A DNA stretch of 64,000 bases from Lonicera japonica. Lineage: Eukaryota; Streptophyta; Magnoliopsida; Dipsacales; Caprifoliaceae. The DNA is taken from assembly GCA_021464415.1 (NCBI GenBank), contig JAKCWG010000831.1:90658-154657 (forward strand), read 5' to 3'. The position numbers and the translations under genes are program-made. Below the pieces are notes generated by a model. It saw nothing but the letters and a program-made list of their open reading frames with translations. It ran no database searches and was not told where the DNA came from. Below, piece by piece: positions 48,501 to 58,206 of this stretch (the stretch's first letter is position 1; every line of letters begins with the position of its first letter).

Positions 48501-51500
48501 GCATTAGTTCTACACCCTTGGATGAGTTTTATACATACATCAAGATGTCACATCATAATTAAAACACTCACACCAATAATATACACACAATAAACTTTCA
48601 CACACTAATAATTTTGTCTATATTAAAAATGCTATAACTTAAAATTAAAAAAATAAAATTTAACAAAAATTTAAAATTTAAAATCTACTGATTAATATCA
48701 ATTAAACAAAATCCATCACGACTATAGAATTATTTAAAATTTTAAAAAAAATCAAGAAAAATTGTTGAGTAACATTAAGAATCATTGGATTATTTTCACA
48801 TCTAGCCTTAAGCTTATTTGTCGAGATCAAAATAAGATCAAAAAATATGATTAAAAGATTCTTTAAAAAATCAAAAACAAGTAGGTCAAATCCCGTCTAC
48901 TTTTTGTTTTTCCAGCATGAAAATATATTGAACCTACATTTTGTTTTTTCGAAACATTAGACTATACTAGAGAACAGGCTTAAAATAGATTAATTGATGT
49001 TTGTGGATTTAGATTTATCACATGTTACTTTTTTTTTTTCTATTATTTCACCGTGCCAGATGGCACGGCTATACCGTAGTCTATATTATAAACATCATAT
49101 TTGACCAAAATCTTTATAAAAAAAATATAAGAATCTAATGGTTAAAATTATAAATGTTATGCTATGCATTAGTTCTACATCCTTGGATGCGTTTTATAGA
49201 TACATCAAGATGTCACATTATAGTTAAAAACTCACACCCATAATATACACACAATAAACTTTCATGCACTAATAATTTTGTCTATATTAAAAATGCTATA
49301 GCTTAAAATAAAAAAATTAAAAATTAAAATCTACTAATTAATATCAATTAAAAAAGATTTCTAACAATTATAGAATTATTTAAAATTTTAAAAAAATCAA
49401 GAAAAATTATTGAGTAACATTTAAGAATTATTGGATTATTTTCACATCTAGTCTTAAGCTTATTTTGTTGAGATCAAAATAAGATCAAAAAATATGATTA
49501 AAAGATTCTTTAAAAAATATTATTTCACCGTGCCGGATGGCACGGATATACCCTAGTGTATATATATATATACATATATAGTAAAATAGGAAAAAAAATA
49601 AGCTTTTTAATTAATAACTCAACTTTCCAAGAAAACACTCAGGTTTCCAAAACTCTAAGGATGTGTAGGGAAATGGCTTTTTTAGTTCTTCTCTTATTCT
49701 TTCTTCCCATATTCGATCTCAATGTTCTCATGCTGAAGGGGAGAATTACAAGGCCACCAATATTTTTCTTTCATTCATATTGATTTCAAAATAATAAGAG
49801 ATAATTAGATATTTAATTGTAGTCTTTTTTGCAAGGTTCTTTGTAGTTGTAATATATTATAAGAAGATACCTTTTAGGATTTATCCAGAGCCTCAAAATA
49901 ACTAGATCCGGCTCTGGAGGTAAGTAGAACATTTACATATTGAGCAAATCACTAAAATGTAAGTATTAATTCTTGGGCTGTTGTAGCGAAGCAAATGACT
50001 ATGGAATTTTTGACCTATGTTTTACTTACTGACTTACCTACTGCAGTCCTCTCTCGCAATATAACTCTTTAGTTGCAAAAAAGAAACTATAATCTTGTCG
50101 GTCCGAAAACATTTGTTCAGTTCTAATTAAGTATTTTAAATCTTTCGATCAACAGGAAAAATATTTTTGTTATTTTTGGTCCGCATAGGTTCAAAATTTT
50201 GTATCTGACGCTATTTAGTTATCTTTATTAGAGACTAATCTCATAATGATTGACTCTATTGAACTTTGAACTGAACTTAGGGCTCAGAAACCCCAAACAT
50301 CTACCATATCTTTAACTTAAATAGTAGGATTCAAATCTTTTCACCATTCTAGTTTAGGAGAAAATATTTAATATGACGGTACATATTCAATCAGACTGTA
50401 GGAAAGTGTGCATTTCTCTCGCTTCAATCACACGAGTCATTGATTTCTTGCAATCTGATTGGATATGTGATAACATGTGTATGTGATAACATGAGTCAGT
50501 GTAAATGTTGTATTGAATTTTTCTCCTAGTTTAGTACACAAAAATTGTGTTTGATTGGTCAACAACTAAGTCCTATGTAAATGTAACTTAAATCATTTTA
50601 GTGTTTATAAATCCAGTAATTGATACTGTATCAATGATACATCATCTTGTGTACGTAACAACTTCTTACGTATTGTTCATTTACATATAGCATTACTGAT
50701 AAATTGTAAGGTGGACAAAATTATAGATTCAATTATAATTATAATAATTAATCTAACAAATAAATTAAGCTTTTACTGTCATGAAGGTCAACCTTATTTT
50801 AACGTAGAGTCAAATATTTCCATGTATTGATTCCTGAAATTTTCACAATGATATAAAAGCAAGTGTTTATATATATATATATGATATAATGGAACCATAC
50901 CTTCTAAATTGTTGTGTCCAAGAAATAATCTCTTGAGCATGGTCAAGTTGCCTATTTCAATGGGTATGCTGCCACTAAATTCATTGAATGACAATGAAAG
51001 TGACTGAAGCTCCCTGCATTTGAATAAACTCGGTGGAAATTTCCCCTCGAAACGATTCAGGGACAGGAAAATTCCTTCTAGTTTAGGAACATAATGGCTA
51101 CAGATATCCATCGGAAGACTACCATATAAGTTATTAGCTGTGAGGTGAATTTCTTTCAATGAAGAAATGTTGAATATGGTAGCCGGTACAGAGCGTGTAA
51201 GCTGATTGAAGCTTAAATGCAATATCTCAAGCTTTGTAATGTTGCCTAACGACGCTGGGATTGTACCTGTTGGAAGAGAATATTTTATTTATATTTACAT
51301 TCTTCTAGGCTAGATTCTATACTTATATATAAACAAAAAACATAATGCTAAATTTGAGTAAAAAATTGTCCAAAATAAATTGGTAGAGATTATCTCTATG
51401 CTAATATATTATCTTCACAAAATTTTATAAAATAAATTCAATTCTAGATGATCATCTCACCCTCTTCAATTCCAGTTTGAATTTTTTTTATGAAATTTTG

Positions 51501-52934
51501 TAGAGATGATCTAATCGTTATAGAAAATATCTACACCGAATTTCATGAAAAAAATCATCTATTTAGCTCTTGAATTATACCTCATTGAAAGAAATTAGAC
51601 AAGAGGAGGTAATAGAGATGATCCAAGTCCATAAAAATTGGGGTTACAAAACTAAAGTAAAAAGAGATAAAAAGACAAAAAGGGACATAGAAATCCAGGT
51701 AATCAAATCCTAAGAGAAACAAAATATATAAAAATCCTTATTATGGCATGTACAAAAATACCTAAAAAACACCTTATAATAATAAAGATTAAAGTAAATC
51801 ATGCTTAGGGCTAGTGTCAATTCACATAGTCGATACCAACTGACGTAAATATGGGCAAAGCAGTGAATGAATTTAAGGAAATTGATCAAAACTCTAGCAT
51901 GAACTTGTTTTTTATCTACCTAGGAATACCAAGAGCACACGCTTCTATTAACTTGTTGATTATGAGAGTACCCAAGAAAATAGAAAAATAGACTAATTTC
52001 TCAATTCCCTATGAATACGAAGAACAATAGTAAGAGAGAAATAATCTTATTAAATCTACTATTATATAAAGCAGGAAGCCATTTCGGGTTATGGCAACCT
52101 TGTCAAGTTTTTAGTTTTCCAATTTTATCCTTGCAGACTTTTAATCTACATAAAAGATTTACACGTACTTAATTTATTGAAGTAGCACATACATTACATA
52201 TGTACGGAAGTCTAATAATTATCAATATCATGAAATCTCACTAGCATTAAGAAGAGAACCTAGGTGTATTTATAATAATTAAACCCTAAACTCTAAATCT
52301 ACTAGGATTCCAAATTCTACTCTACCAAGTAAACCAATTCCTCGTCAATTAGAAAACAAATTAAGCCCTTATTTATGAACCAGGTAAAACTAAGATTACT
52401 AATAAAAATAATGGCCCACAAAATAAAATAACAAATTAAATCAAAATAATGAAATAGGAAAATATTGGAAATCTGACTTAGAAAGGAAAAATTGGAAATA
52501 TAATTTGCATACAAAATAAAATTTAATTTCCAATGGTACCTGTGAAACTGTTGTTGGATAAAAGCAATTGTTGAAGATGATGCAAATGAGATAACTCTTC
52601 AGGCAAAGAACCAGAGAAGTTATTGTAACTGATGTCAAGTGAAGTGAGGGACGAGAGGTTTTCGATAACCGGGAGTGACAGTGCCAGCCAGACCCATGCC
52701 GGAGAGATTCAAGGCAGTGACAGATTGGTTGTTTAAATCACAGGAAACACCAATCCAGGTGCAGATTGAGGCGTTGGAAATTGCAGACCAATTGTTTGCT
52801 AAAATGCCTGAATGGTCAATGATATTGGTTTTGATTGCTAGAAGTGCAAATTTATCCTTAATATATAAGCAAAAAGTGAAACCATTTAGCAACAACAACA
52901 ACAAAACAGCGAAAATGAAAGAATTTCTCGCCAT
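36156..52934 (-). CDS. LRR receptor-like kinase gene, five exons, frameshift in exon 1
   Basis: Joined exons 52934-52540, 51266-50901, 47707-47345, 39177-37195 and 36532-36156 all splice in phase 1 at GT/AG sites. With one base discounted they give about 1,160 residues: signal peptide (1-22), LRR N-cap with CTWIGVSC (58-65), about 27 LRRs, membrane helix (~811-830) and kinase. The kinase has GAGGVG loop, VAIK lysine, HCDLKPSN, DFG, APE and the late arginine, so it looks catalytically complete. HCD in place of HRD makes it non-RD, a class tied to immune receptors such as FLS2, EFR and Xa21 (LRR XII), whose overall layout it shares. The single lesion is an extra base in the CCC at 52671-52673, which stops translation after 99 residues. 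This may be a young pseudogene or a sequence error. Confidence 0.85.
36533..37194 (-). other. Intron 4 with Tourist-like MITE fragment
   Basis: 662-base intron, GTAATC...CATAG. 36946-37130 begins AAGCCATCTCTAATGGTCAT and contains 'tttctat' and 'gtgacatggcaa' motifs in common with the Tourist-like MITE at 9189-9594. It is a truncated relative. Confidence 0.7.
37195..39177 (-). CDS. Receptor kinase exon 4: LRRs, membrane helix, most of kinase
   Basis: 1,983 bases from GTGGCAG|GA to CCAG|GTAATC, one open frame. It encodes about fifteen LRRs (the first five repeat the exon 2/3 block), a C-terminal cap ending NDGLCG..RLQVRRC, a membrane helix (LPPIVSIILLVALIIVLI, about 37808-37866), a juxtamembrane segment, then the kinase N-lobe and most of the C-lobe: LLGAGGVGLVYKG, VAIKVF, HCDLKPSNVLLD, CDFGIAKLL, IGYMAP. 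The splice falls inside the APE codon for E, the conserved intron position of this receptor group. Confidence 0.95.
39178..40641 (-). other. Intron 3, first part: no recognised element
   Basis: AT-rich intronic sequence adjoining exon 4 (intron 3 spans 39178-47344, about 8.2 kb). No gene on either strand; no element recognised before the hAT insertion. Confidence 0.5.
41036..41660. mobile_element. Nested hAT-like MITE, 625 bp
   Basis: TAGGGGTGTCC at the left and GGACACTCCTA at the right are inverted ends with one mismatch. TTATATAA flanks both sides (41028-41035 and 41661-41668), a perfect 8-base duplication. Both ends hold clusters of GATTG/CAATC motifs (e.g. CCAATCCAATCCAATC). It sits inside the 1,842-bp hAT element, so it inserted later. 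Confidence 0.85.
42259..42270. repeat. G homopolymer
   Basis: About 12 consecutive G near 42259-42270 within the hAT element; its length is prone to error. Confidence 0.8.
42730..43790 (+). mobile_element. Decayed LTR related to 6880-8008, in intron 3
   Basis: Shares several blocks in the same order with 6880-8008 ('gttttgacggatatagtgagtgttttgac', in part, and the 'gtgcgcttgcaagta' end). The position equivalent to the primer site at 8009 reads TTATCACAACACTATTGTTGCC, which looks like the GGCGCCGTTGCC motif altered mainly by C-to-T and G-to-A changes. It is opposite in strand to the receptor gene. Confidence 0.6.
43791..44214 (-). other. Intron 3 spacer
   Basis: AT-rich sequence between the LTR fragment and the inverted-repeat complex. 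Nothing recognised. Confidence 0.4.
44215..46920. repeat. Complex inverted/direct repeat, ~2.7 kb, in intron 3
   Basis: 44215-44775 is repeated inverted at about 45160-45755 (e.g. TTTTGTAAACCAATGTTACT at 44702 against AGTAACATTGGTTTACAAAA). About 45760-46385 is a direct repeat of the right arm, and 44776-45150 is repeated inverted at about 46520-46900. Arms include 'gagtaaattggtggagtaa' and 'gataaattggt' segments and (TA)n tracts. It looks like a foldback transposon (possibly MULE-type) that duplicated. No coding frame. In the receptor gene's primary transcript it could form long hairpins. Confidence 0.75.
46921..47344 (-). other. Intron 3, last part
   Basis: AT-rich intronic DNA leading to the donor GTACCTCCC at 47344. 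No element recognised. Confidence 0.5.
47345..47707 (-). CDS. Receptor kinase exon 3: five-LRR block
   Basis: 363 bases, bounded by TGGGCAG|GT and CACAG|GTACC, encode five LRRs from EIPEEIGNLKLLEILNIRN to SHNDFTG. The order and the long third repeat (HYNLPVLEEL) match exon 2, so the two exons look like copies of one ancestral exon. Open throughout. Confidence 0.92.
47708..48414 (-). other. Intron 2, acceptor side
   Basis: Intron 2 spans 47708-50900. This part holds no recognised element and precedes the Helitron pair. Confidence 0.5.
48415..49079 (+). mobile_element. Helitron-like element 1 (of a tandem pair), in intron 2
   Basis: Starts TCTATATTATAAAACATCA after A, ends with the hairpin CCGTGCC-AGAT-GGCACGG (49051-49068) and TATACCGTAG, where GTAG stands in for the usual CTAG. 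665 bp, no coding capacity. The second element abuts it directly. Confidence 0.8.
49080..49556 (+). mobile_element. Helitron-like element 2 (of a tandem pair), in intron 2
   Basis: Starts TCTATATTATAAACATCA directly after the first element and ends with CCGTGCC-GGAT-GGCACGG (49528-49545) and TATACCCTAG, followed by T. 477 bp. It is closely related to element 1 over most of its length but lacks an internal stretch of about 190 bp. Together the pair sits between A and T, the Helitron target. Confidence 0.85.
49557..50900 (-). other. Intron 2, donor side
   Basis: AT-rich, with a (TA)n tract at 49557-49580. No gene or element recognised. Confidence 0.5.
50901..51266 (-). CDS. Receptor kinase exon 2: five-LRR block
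   Basis: 366 bases, bounded by CCAACAG|GT and GAAG|GTATGG, encode exactly five LRRs, starting TIPASLGNITKLEILHLSFN and ending GHNNLEG. The third repeat is one or two residues longer (CSHYVPKLEG). Open throughout. The block repeats in exon 3 and at the start of exon 4. Confidence 0.92.
51267..52539 (-). other. Intron 1 with MITE relic and possible Helitron start
   Basis: 1,273-base intron. 51395-51600 contains 'atgaaattttgtagagatgatct' and its inverse 'gatgatcatctc', related to the hairpin MITE at 2769-3128. At 52055, TCTACTATTATATAAAGC after A looks like a plant Helitron 5' end, but no 3' end follows before exon 1, so it would be a fragment. Confidence 0.5.
52540..52934 (-). CDS. Receptor kinase exon 1: signal peptide, LRR cap, first LRRs
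   Basis: ATG at 52932-52934 opens MARNSFIFAVLLLLLLNG, a clear signal peptide, followed by the cap domain with NNWSA...CTWIGVSC. After GLAGTVTP the frame moves by one base: the original frame gives a stop at 52635-52637, while the next frame continues with NLSSLTSLDISYNNFSG and LQQLLLSNNSFTG to the donor CACAG|GTACC (52540). The 395-base length is one more than fits the phase-1 splice, which confirms a single-base excess. The extra C lies in CTCCCGG (plus-strand 52669-52675). Confidence 0.9.
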
Positions 52935-53021
52935 GTGAGATTTTTAAATGGAGAATATGAGTGGGGAAATCTTAGCTTTGAGATGCGATAATGGTGTTGT
53001 ATCCACTTATTCAACAAACTG

Positions 53022-53028
53022 TTATATA
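53022..53028 (-). promoter_or_regulatory. Probable TATA box of the receptor kinase gene
   Basis: TATATAA on the minus strand, in CTCTATATAACAG, about 90 bases upstream of the ATG at 52934. This is a normal place for a plant core promoter with a short leader. Transcription start not determined. Confidence 0.55.
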
Positions 53029-53221
53029 GAGAGCAGCCGCAGAGTCAGACAAAATTAAATGGCAAAGGACATTTGAAAGAACCTTTGAGCAACGTGTCAT
53101 AGTGTCACTCACCCACTCAAATGTTAATGGGGAAATACAACTTGTTTTATTCAATCAACGGTGGTCCTTTATTGATCGGTGGACCTTTTGATCAGACGTT
53201 CTCGCATCCCCTGTTTGGGCT

Positions 53222-54200
53222 TTGACCTCTCGGGTCCCAATCTTTGAAAAACGTCTTCATCCTGTACTCTTCAATCCCAATCTTTGCTCCAGTTACAACA
53301 AAAGCATTAGTCAAACAATAACCAAATCAATGGCTAAATAGAAGGTGAACCACAAATCCCAACAGCGCCAAAACATAGAGCAGCATATTCATTTCATCCA
53401 CATGGAGAACTTGTTAGAGAGGTTAAAATTTTCAAATGATGTGCCAAAAAGAACATTGAATAGTGTACACTAACCACTGCATTTTGGACACATCATTTAG
53501 TTTAATAATGTGGACATTTACTTGGGTACACTTACACATTACTCATAATCAAACTGAAACCTATCAATCAATGGCAAGAGCAGCATATTTATTTAACCCC
53601 CACGGAGAACTTGTTAGAGCAGCTCAAGTGCTCTCCCTATAGTTTTTTTTTTTTTTTTTTCAAAGATAAAATTTTATAACCACAAGTTATGGTCCAATGG
53701 CAAGACCACCACTAGGTTCGAGCTATAGGATCGAGTGGGTGCTCCTCAGGTCGATTACTGGTAGCAGTAAAAAGCCAGAAGTGGGCTGATCCGTGAGTGG
53801 AGCTTAGTCAAATTGCGTGAAAGTTAGCCCGGACACCTCATCGCAACCCCAAAAAAATAAAATAAAATAATAAGGAGCAGAAGATGAATTTGATGAAAAA
53901 GTCACATATAAGGATAATCGAACTCTCCGGTAAAAAGGGGGAAACCAGGATCAAATCTTGCCATGGACCAAATAAAAGAAAATTCTTGCAAGATAACATA
54001 TAAGGTGATTTTGGTCTATTTTTGATTAGTTTATTGAAATATTGACACCTTACTTTATGTGAATTTATAAAGTAGTTTATTGTTTTAAATTTGTTTATTT
54101 GGTTATTTGATTGAAATTTGATACTTAGAATTTTATCAATTGGGTGGTTAATTATATTGCTCAATGAAAGCAATATTGATGTCAACATATTATAGCGAAA
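53222..54200. repeat. Receptor 5' flank, duplicated at 62260-63040
   Basis: Starts near TTTGAAAAACGTCTTCATCC. Blocks shared with 62.3-63.0 kb, in the same order and orientation, include 'aagcattagtcaaacaataaccaaatcaatgg' (in part), 'acctatcaatcaatggcaagagcag', 'ataaccacaagtt(a/g)tgg' and 'gaattttatcaat(t/c)gggtggttaatt'. Divergence and indels show the duplication is not recent. A 50-base motif with 'agcatattcattt...ggagaact(t/c)gttaga' occurs twice within each copy. A TTTGACC W-box-like motif lies at 53221-53227. Confidence 0.8.
53690..53876 (+). mobile_element. Possible tRNA-derived SINE
   Basis: TGGTCCAATGGCAAG (A-box-like) followed 20 bases later by AGGTTCGAGCTATAGG (B-box-like) heads a ~180-base segment that ends in CCCCAAAAAAATAAAATAAAATAA. 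This is the layout of a plant SINE. A diverged head also occurs at 62812-62850 in the duplicated flank, so the insertion predates the duplication. No target duplication was found. Confidence 0.4.
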
Positions 54201-56609
54201 TAATTAATAGATGCAATTTGCTATAGAAATGTGGTTGATGATAGTGTAGTAATGATGTGAAAGACACAATGAAAGCAATATTGATGTGAACATATTATAA
54301 TAGGAAAACAATTACGACAATTTTGTTTATATCCGTGAGTTCTTACAATTAACCTGAGTTATTAAGTTCGTCCGCATTGCTCATTAAATTCAACCACGGA
54401 CAGGGATAGGCTTACAAAAATAGAATAAAATTTGATGACTTAATTTTTATAAATTTTGTTTAAATTGTTAAAATAGTCACTAAATTAATTAATATATCCC
54501 CCTGATTAATTAATGGCAAATACTAAGAAAATGAAAGTAATTAAACGTAAAACTAACAAAACTCCTCCTCCATCTTTGATCTCTCCATGATAAAATGTGT
54601 TCCCCCACAAAGTTCTTCCCATACACTGGAATTTTTTTTTATTTAATTTTTTTTTCATTGCACTTCTCATGCATTAATTCACCTCTTATTCATTCGTTTA
54701 TTTTATAAATTCTAGGAAACTCCGGTTTTTGTATGCTAATATTCACCCCACAAGTTCTACCAATAGCTTTACACCATAACTTTAGATCATCCCGTGAGTG
54801 AAAAATCGACATTTAGAAAAGAATAAATATATCTTGTATTGAAAATACTAGTTATAATTTAGTAGTTGAATTAAGAAATAGTAATCTCTCTAGTAACAAA
54901 AAAATTGAGTTCAACCCCATCTAACAGGCTTAATGTTTTCCCCTTTTTGCATTGGGACATTATTGATGTCACTTCTAACCGATTGTAACATTGACAAAGT
55001 ATCCAAAATAATAAGTCCTTTCGATGTGGATACCTAGGAGTTATGAAAATCTTTTATAAGTGATTGTGGTAACGTAAACAAGAATTATTATTATATATAT
55101 TAATGTTTGTGTGAAAAATGTAAAATTGTTATCTTCGGTAAAACTTTCTTATTATATAACTCTTAAAAAAACAACACATTAGTTATGTACGCGACATTAG
55201 ATATTAATTCACGTTTGTCTGAAGTACGCAATGTTGAATCATAACTAAGTTCTTCTATCAAACTTTGATTAAATAAGAGTATAATTCCATGTATGAATTC
55301 ATAATGAAAAACAAAATTGTTGGGGCACATGCATTGCATACTCTCTCTCTGATGGGAGGATTGAGATGGTTAAGATGTGCTAAACACTAATTCCTAGTTG
55401 TTTCTTAACCTGTAATGTGGCATTAACCCATTATATTGTATAATCTTTCACGCGTCGCAAAATATTGTTCGACTCGCTCATTAACAAAAGTCGTTTCGTT
55501 GTTGTATGGTTAAACAAATACAATACAATTCTAGTTTTTAAACTTTAGCCAATTAGGATTTGGCCGTAGATTCTAACGGTATATTTACTCAAACTCGTTG
55601 CATTTAACAAATTAATGAATATCCCAATTTTTAGGATTTAGCCCAATTGTTTTGGTTTTAGCCCAAATTTGAAAATACTATTATTTTCCAATACTCAAGC
55701 TTTTTTAAGACTAATCTGAATAAATTGTCCTTATTAAATGATACGATTGCTATCTTCTTTATTTTTAGGGAGTATATAGTACAATTAATAATAGATATTT
55801 ATCACTTCTAAGTATTTATCATTAGCTCTAAGACAATTAATAATAGATATTTATAACAAATGCATATATATCTCCACCAATATTTCTTTTTAAATTAGTT
55901 GAATAACACACAATACAAATGAATTACAGGCTACATCTATCTCTCTACAAACTTCGTCTATTTATGGAGGATTTGAAGATTGATCCCTTGTTCTGGTGGC
56001 ACCAATAATCTTCTATTTCGTGCACGAATAATGATTATTATAATAGTCATTCTAATGTTTGTAATTTTTTCTTCCCACTCTTTTGAACCACCCTCTCTAC
56101 GTTCCTTTATATTCAAAATTCTTGATCTTGTTTTTTTTCCCTAATATGACTATGTTTTTAATTTTACTTGTGTAATGTATTTTGTACTATGATTGTGTTT
56201 CTGGTTTGACTTGTACAATATCATTTTTTATATGACTATGTTTTTAGTTTTAATTGTGTAATGTCTTTTTTTAATATAACTACATTTTTAGTTTTATTTA
56301 TATGTAATATTTATAACTAATATGTCTTCTAAATGCTCCGAGTTCTAATGTTTATTATTTTTAATATGACTATAGTTTTAGTTTTACTTGTATAATCTCT
56401 TTTTTAATATGACTGTGTTTTTTTTTTTGGTTTATTTGTGTGTAAATATTTATGTCTAATATGCTTTGTAGATTCCACAAGTTTAATATTTTATATTTAC
56501 CGCAAGTCAACTTCTTAATTGTTTTTAGTATATATTTATCCTAAGGGAATTAATAATTACAAAAAGTTATCGCTTGTAGTTTACATTTATGAAATTTCAA
56601 ATTTAAAAC
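54201..56609. other. AT-rich spacer, small repeats, no gene
   Basis: 'caatgaaagcaatattgatgt' occurs at about 54163 and 54269. 'gcaatttgctatagaaatgtgg' at 54213 resembles 61960-61990. 56130-56440 repeats 'aatatgactatgttttt(a)gttttactt' several times with variation. No protein-coding gene recognised. Confidence 0.5.
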
Positions 56610-58206
56610 CATTGACCTTAAAATCAATTACATATTATTTTGATAAGGACAATTTGTTAATAAAGTGTTAGTTAACTCCGTTGTTCAAATAAAATGATAA
56701 AGCCATTTTAAAGATATTTTTTCTGAGTCAAGTGTAACTTCAAACGTGAAGCTGAAATCTCACACAAGCTTTGTTAAACGCCTCTACTCGACAAAAAAAT
56801 GAACTCAAGTGATATAAATGTGTTTATACAAGCCAAGAAATATCTATTTCATGAAGCAAGTGAAGATATGCACAAGAATGATATCCACATGTTCTACAAG
56901 TTATCAAAACCCGAACGGATCAAGAACATCAAAAATTAAGTAAAAGATACGCACAAGAAAATCAAGCATCACGAAGACTCGAATTATCATTAATGGAGTG
57001 AGTGCTTAGATTTTATGTTAAAGATACTTTATTGATCAAATCCCTAATAGCTCAAACATATTCTTGCATCTTTTAAAGATTGATATCAATCTAGCTTAAA
57101 ATTGAATTTATTTGAAAAACATCATTTACAAAAATCGAGTTTCAAAATAAATTCATATAATTTTAAATGATCATATTTTAAGCTATAATAAAAATAGTTA
57201 TCTTAGAGAAACATATATTTGAGGTTCAAAAACGTCATTAGAATTTTATTTGGAACTAATTGTTAAATTGCAAAAATATTTTTATTTTACATTTAATATT
57301 TGGTTAATTTTGCCAGTTTTTATCTAACGGTACGATGGAGGCCTTCCCGAACTCCGATCATTTGAAATTTTTACAGTGTTAGACAACATCACCTGACAAT
57401 TTTGACTAAATTTGAGTATGATCTAACGGTCAAATTGGGAGAAATTAATAAAATAAATTTGAATGTTTTGTCAAAACTAGCTGTTGAAAATTTGAAAATG
57501 TATACCTTGGAGCCAAAAACCTCTCTTAATCATGCCCAACGGCCATTATTGGTTTTGCAAGCTATAAATATGAGGTCCCTAGCCGATGTTTTAAACACCT
57601 TGAATTATTCTATACTCTATTTTCAAATATTTTAAAAATGACAAAGATTCAAGAACATATTTTGATCAATCTTTCATTTTTGAGCTATTATACTTTGATC
57701 AAATTTTGATATCTATTAGTATGAATTCATTTGTATTTAATCATTTCATGAGAATTATTGTACATTATGTTTGTCACCAAAACTCATTTTGAATCATAAT
57801 TGTTAGAGGTCATATTTATAGATTAGCAAAAGGGAATTTTGTGAAAGTATTGAAGGTTTTTCAAATTAATTGTGAACATGTGTTATAAGAATACACATGT
57901 AGAGGTATGTCCTTCACCCGGAAGGAGATGGTTATAGTTGAAAATTCTCGGGGAATTAACCGAGCGCGGAGTAGGGGAACAACACGCCGAACCGATGTGG
58001 ACAAAAAATTTTCTACTTCGATCGGTTCAATCTTTCTATCTCTTGCTCTATATATTGTGCTATTTATTCATTGTGTTTGGAAGTTACTTTGTTCTTGATT
58101 TCTTGATAAATATAGACATCGAATATTTTTAAATCATTTTTAAAATTCGATTAAGTTTTATAAACCCTATTCACCCCCCCCCTATAGGGATAATTTCCGA
58201 CCTACA
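56610..58206 (+). mobile_element. Second solo LTR of the 28829-30412 family
   Basis: Colinear with 28829-30412 over its whole length, from CATTGACCTTAAAATC to TTTCCGACCTACA, with many small indels. The start TGTTGAC has become CATTGAC. Flanks are A-rich (AAAAC and AAAAA), so a target duplication is possible but not clear. No internal region. Confidence 0.85.

Noticed and set aside
52675..52938. 87-codon plus-strand open frame
   Set aside because: Antisense of the receptor kinase exon 1.
53690..53740. tRNA gene
   Set aside because: A- and B-box-like motifs are present, but no cloverleaf with a plausible anticodon arm was seen; a SINE head fits better.
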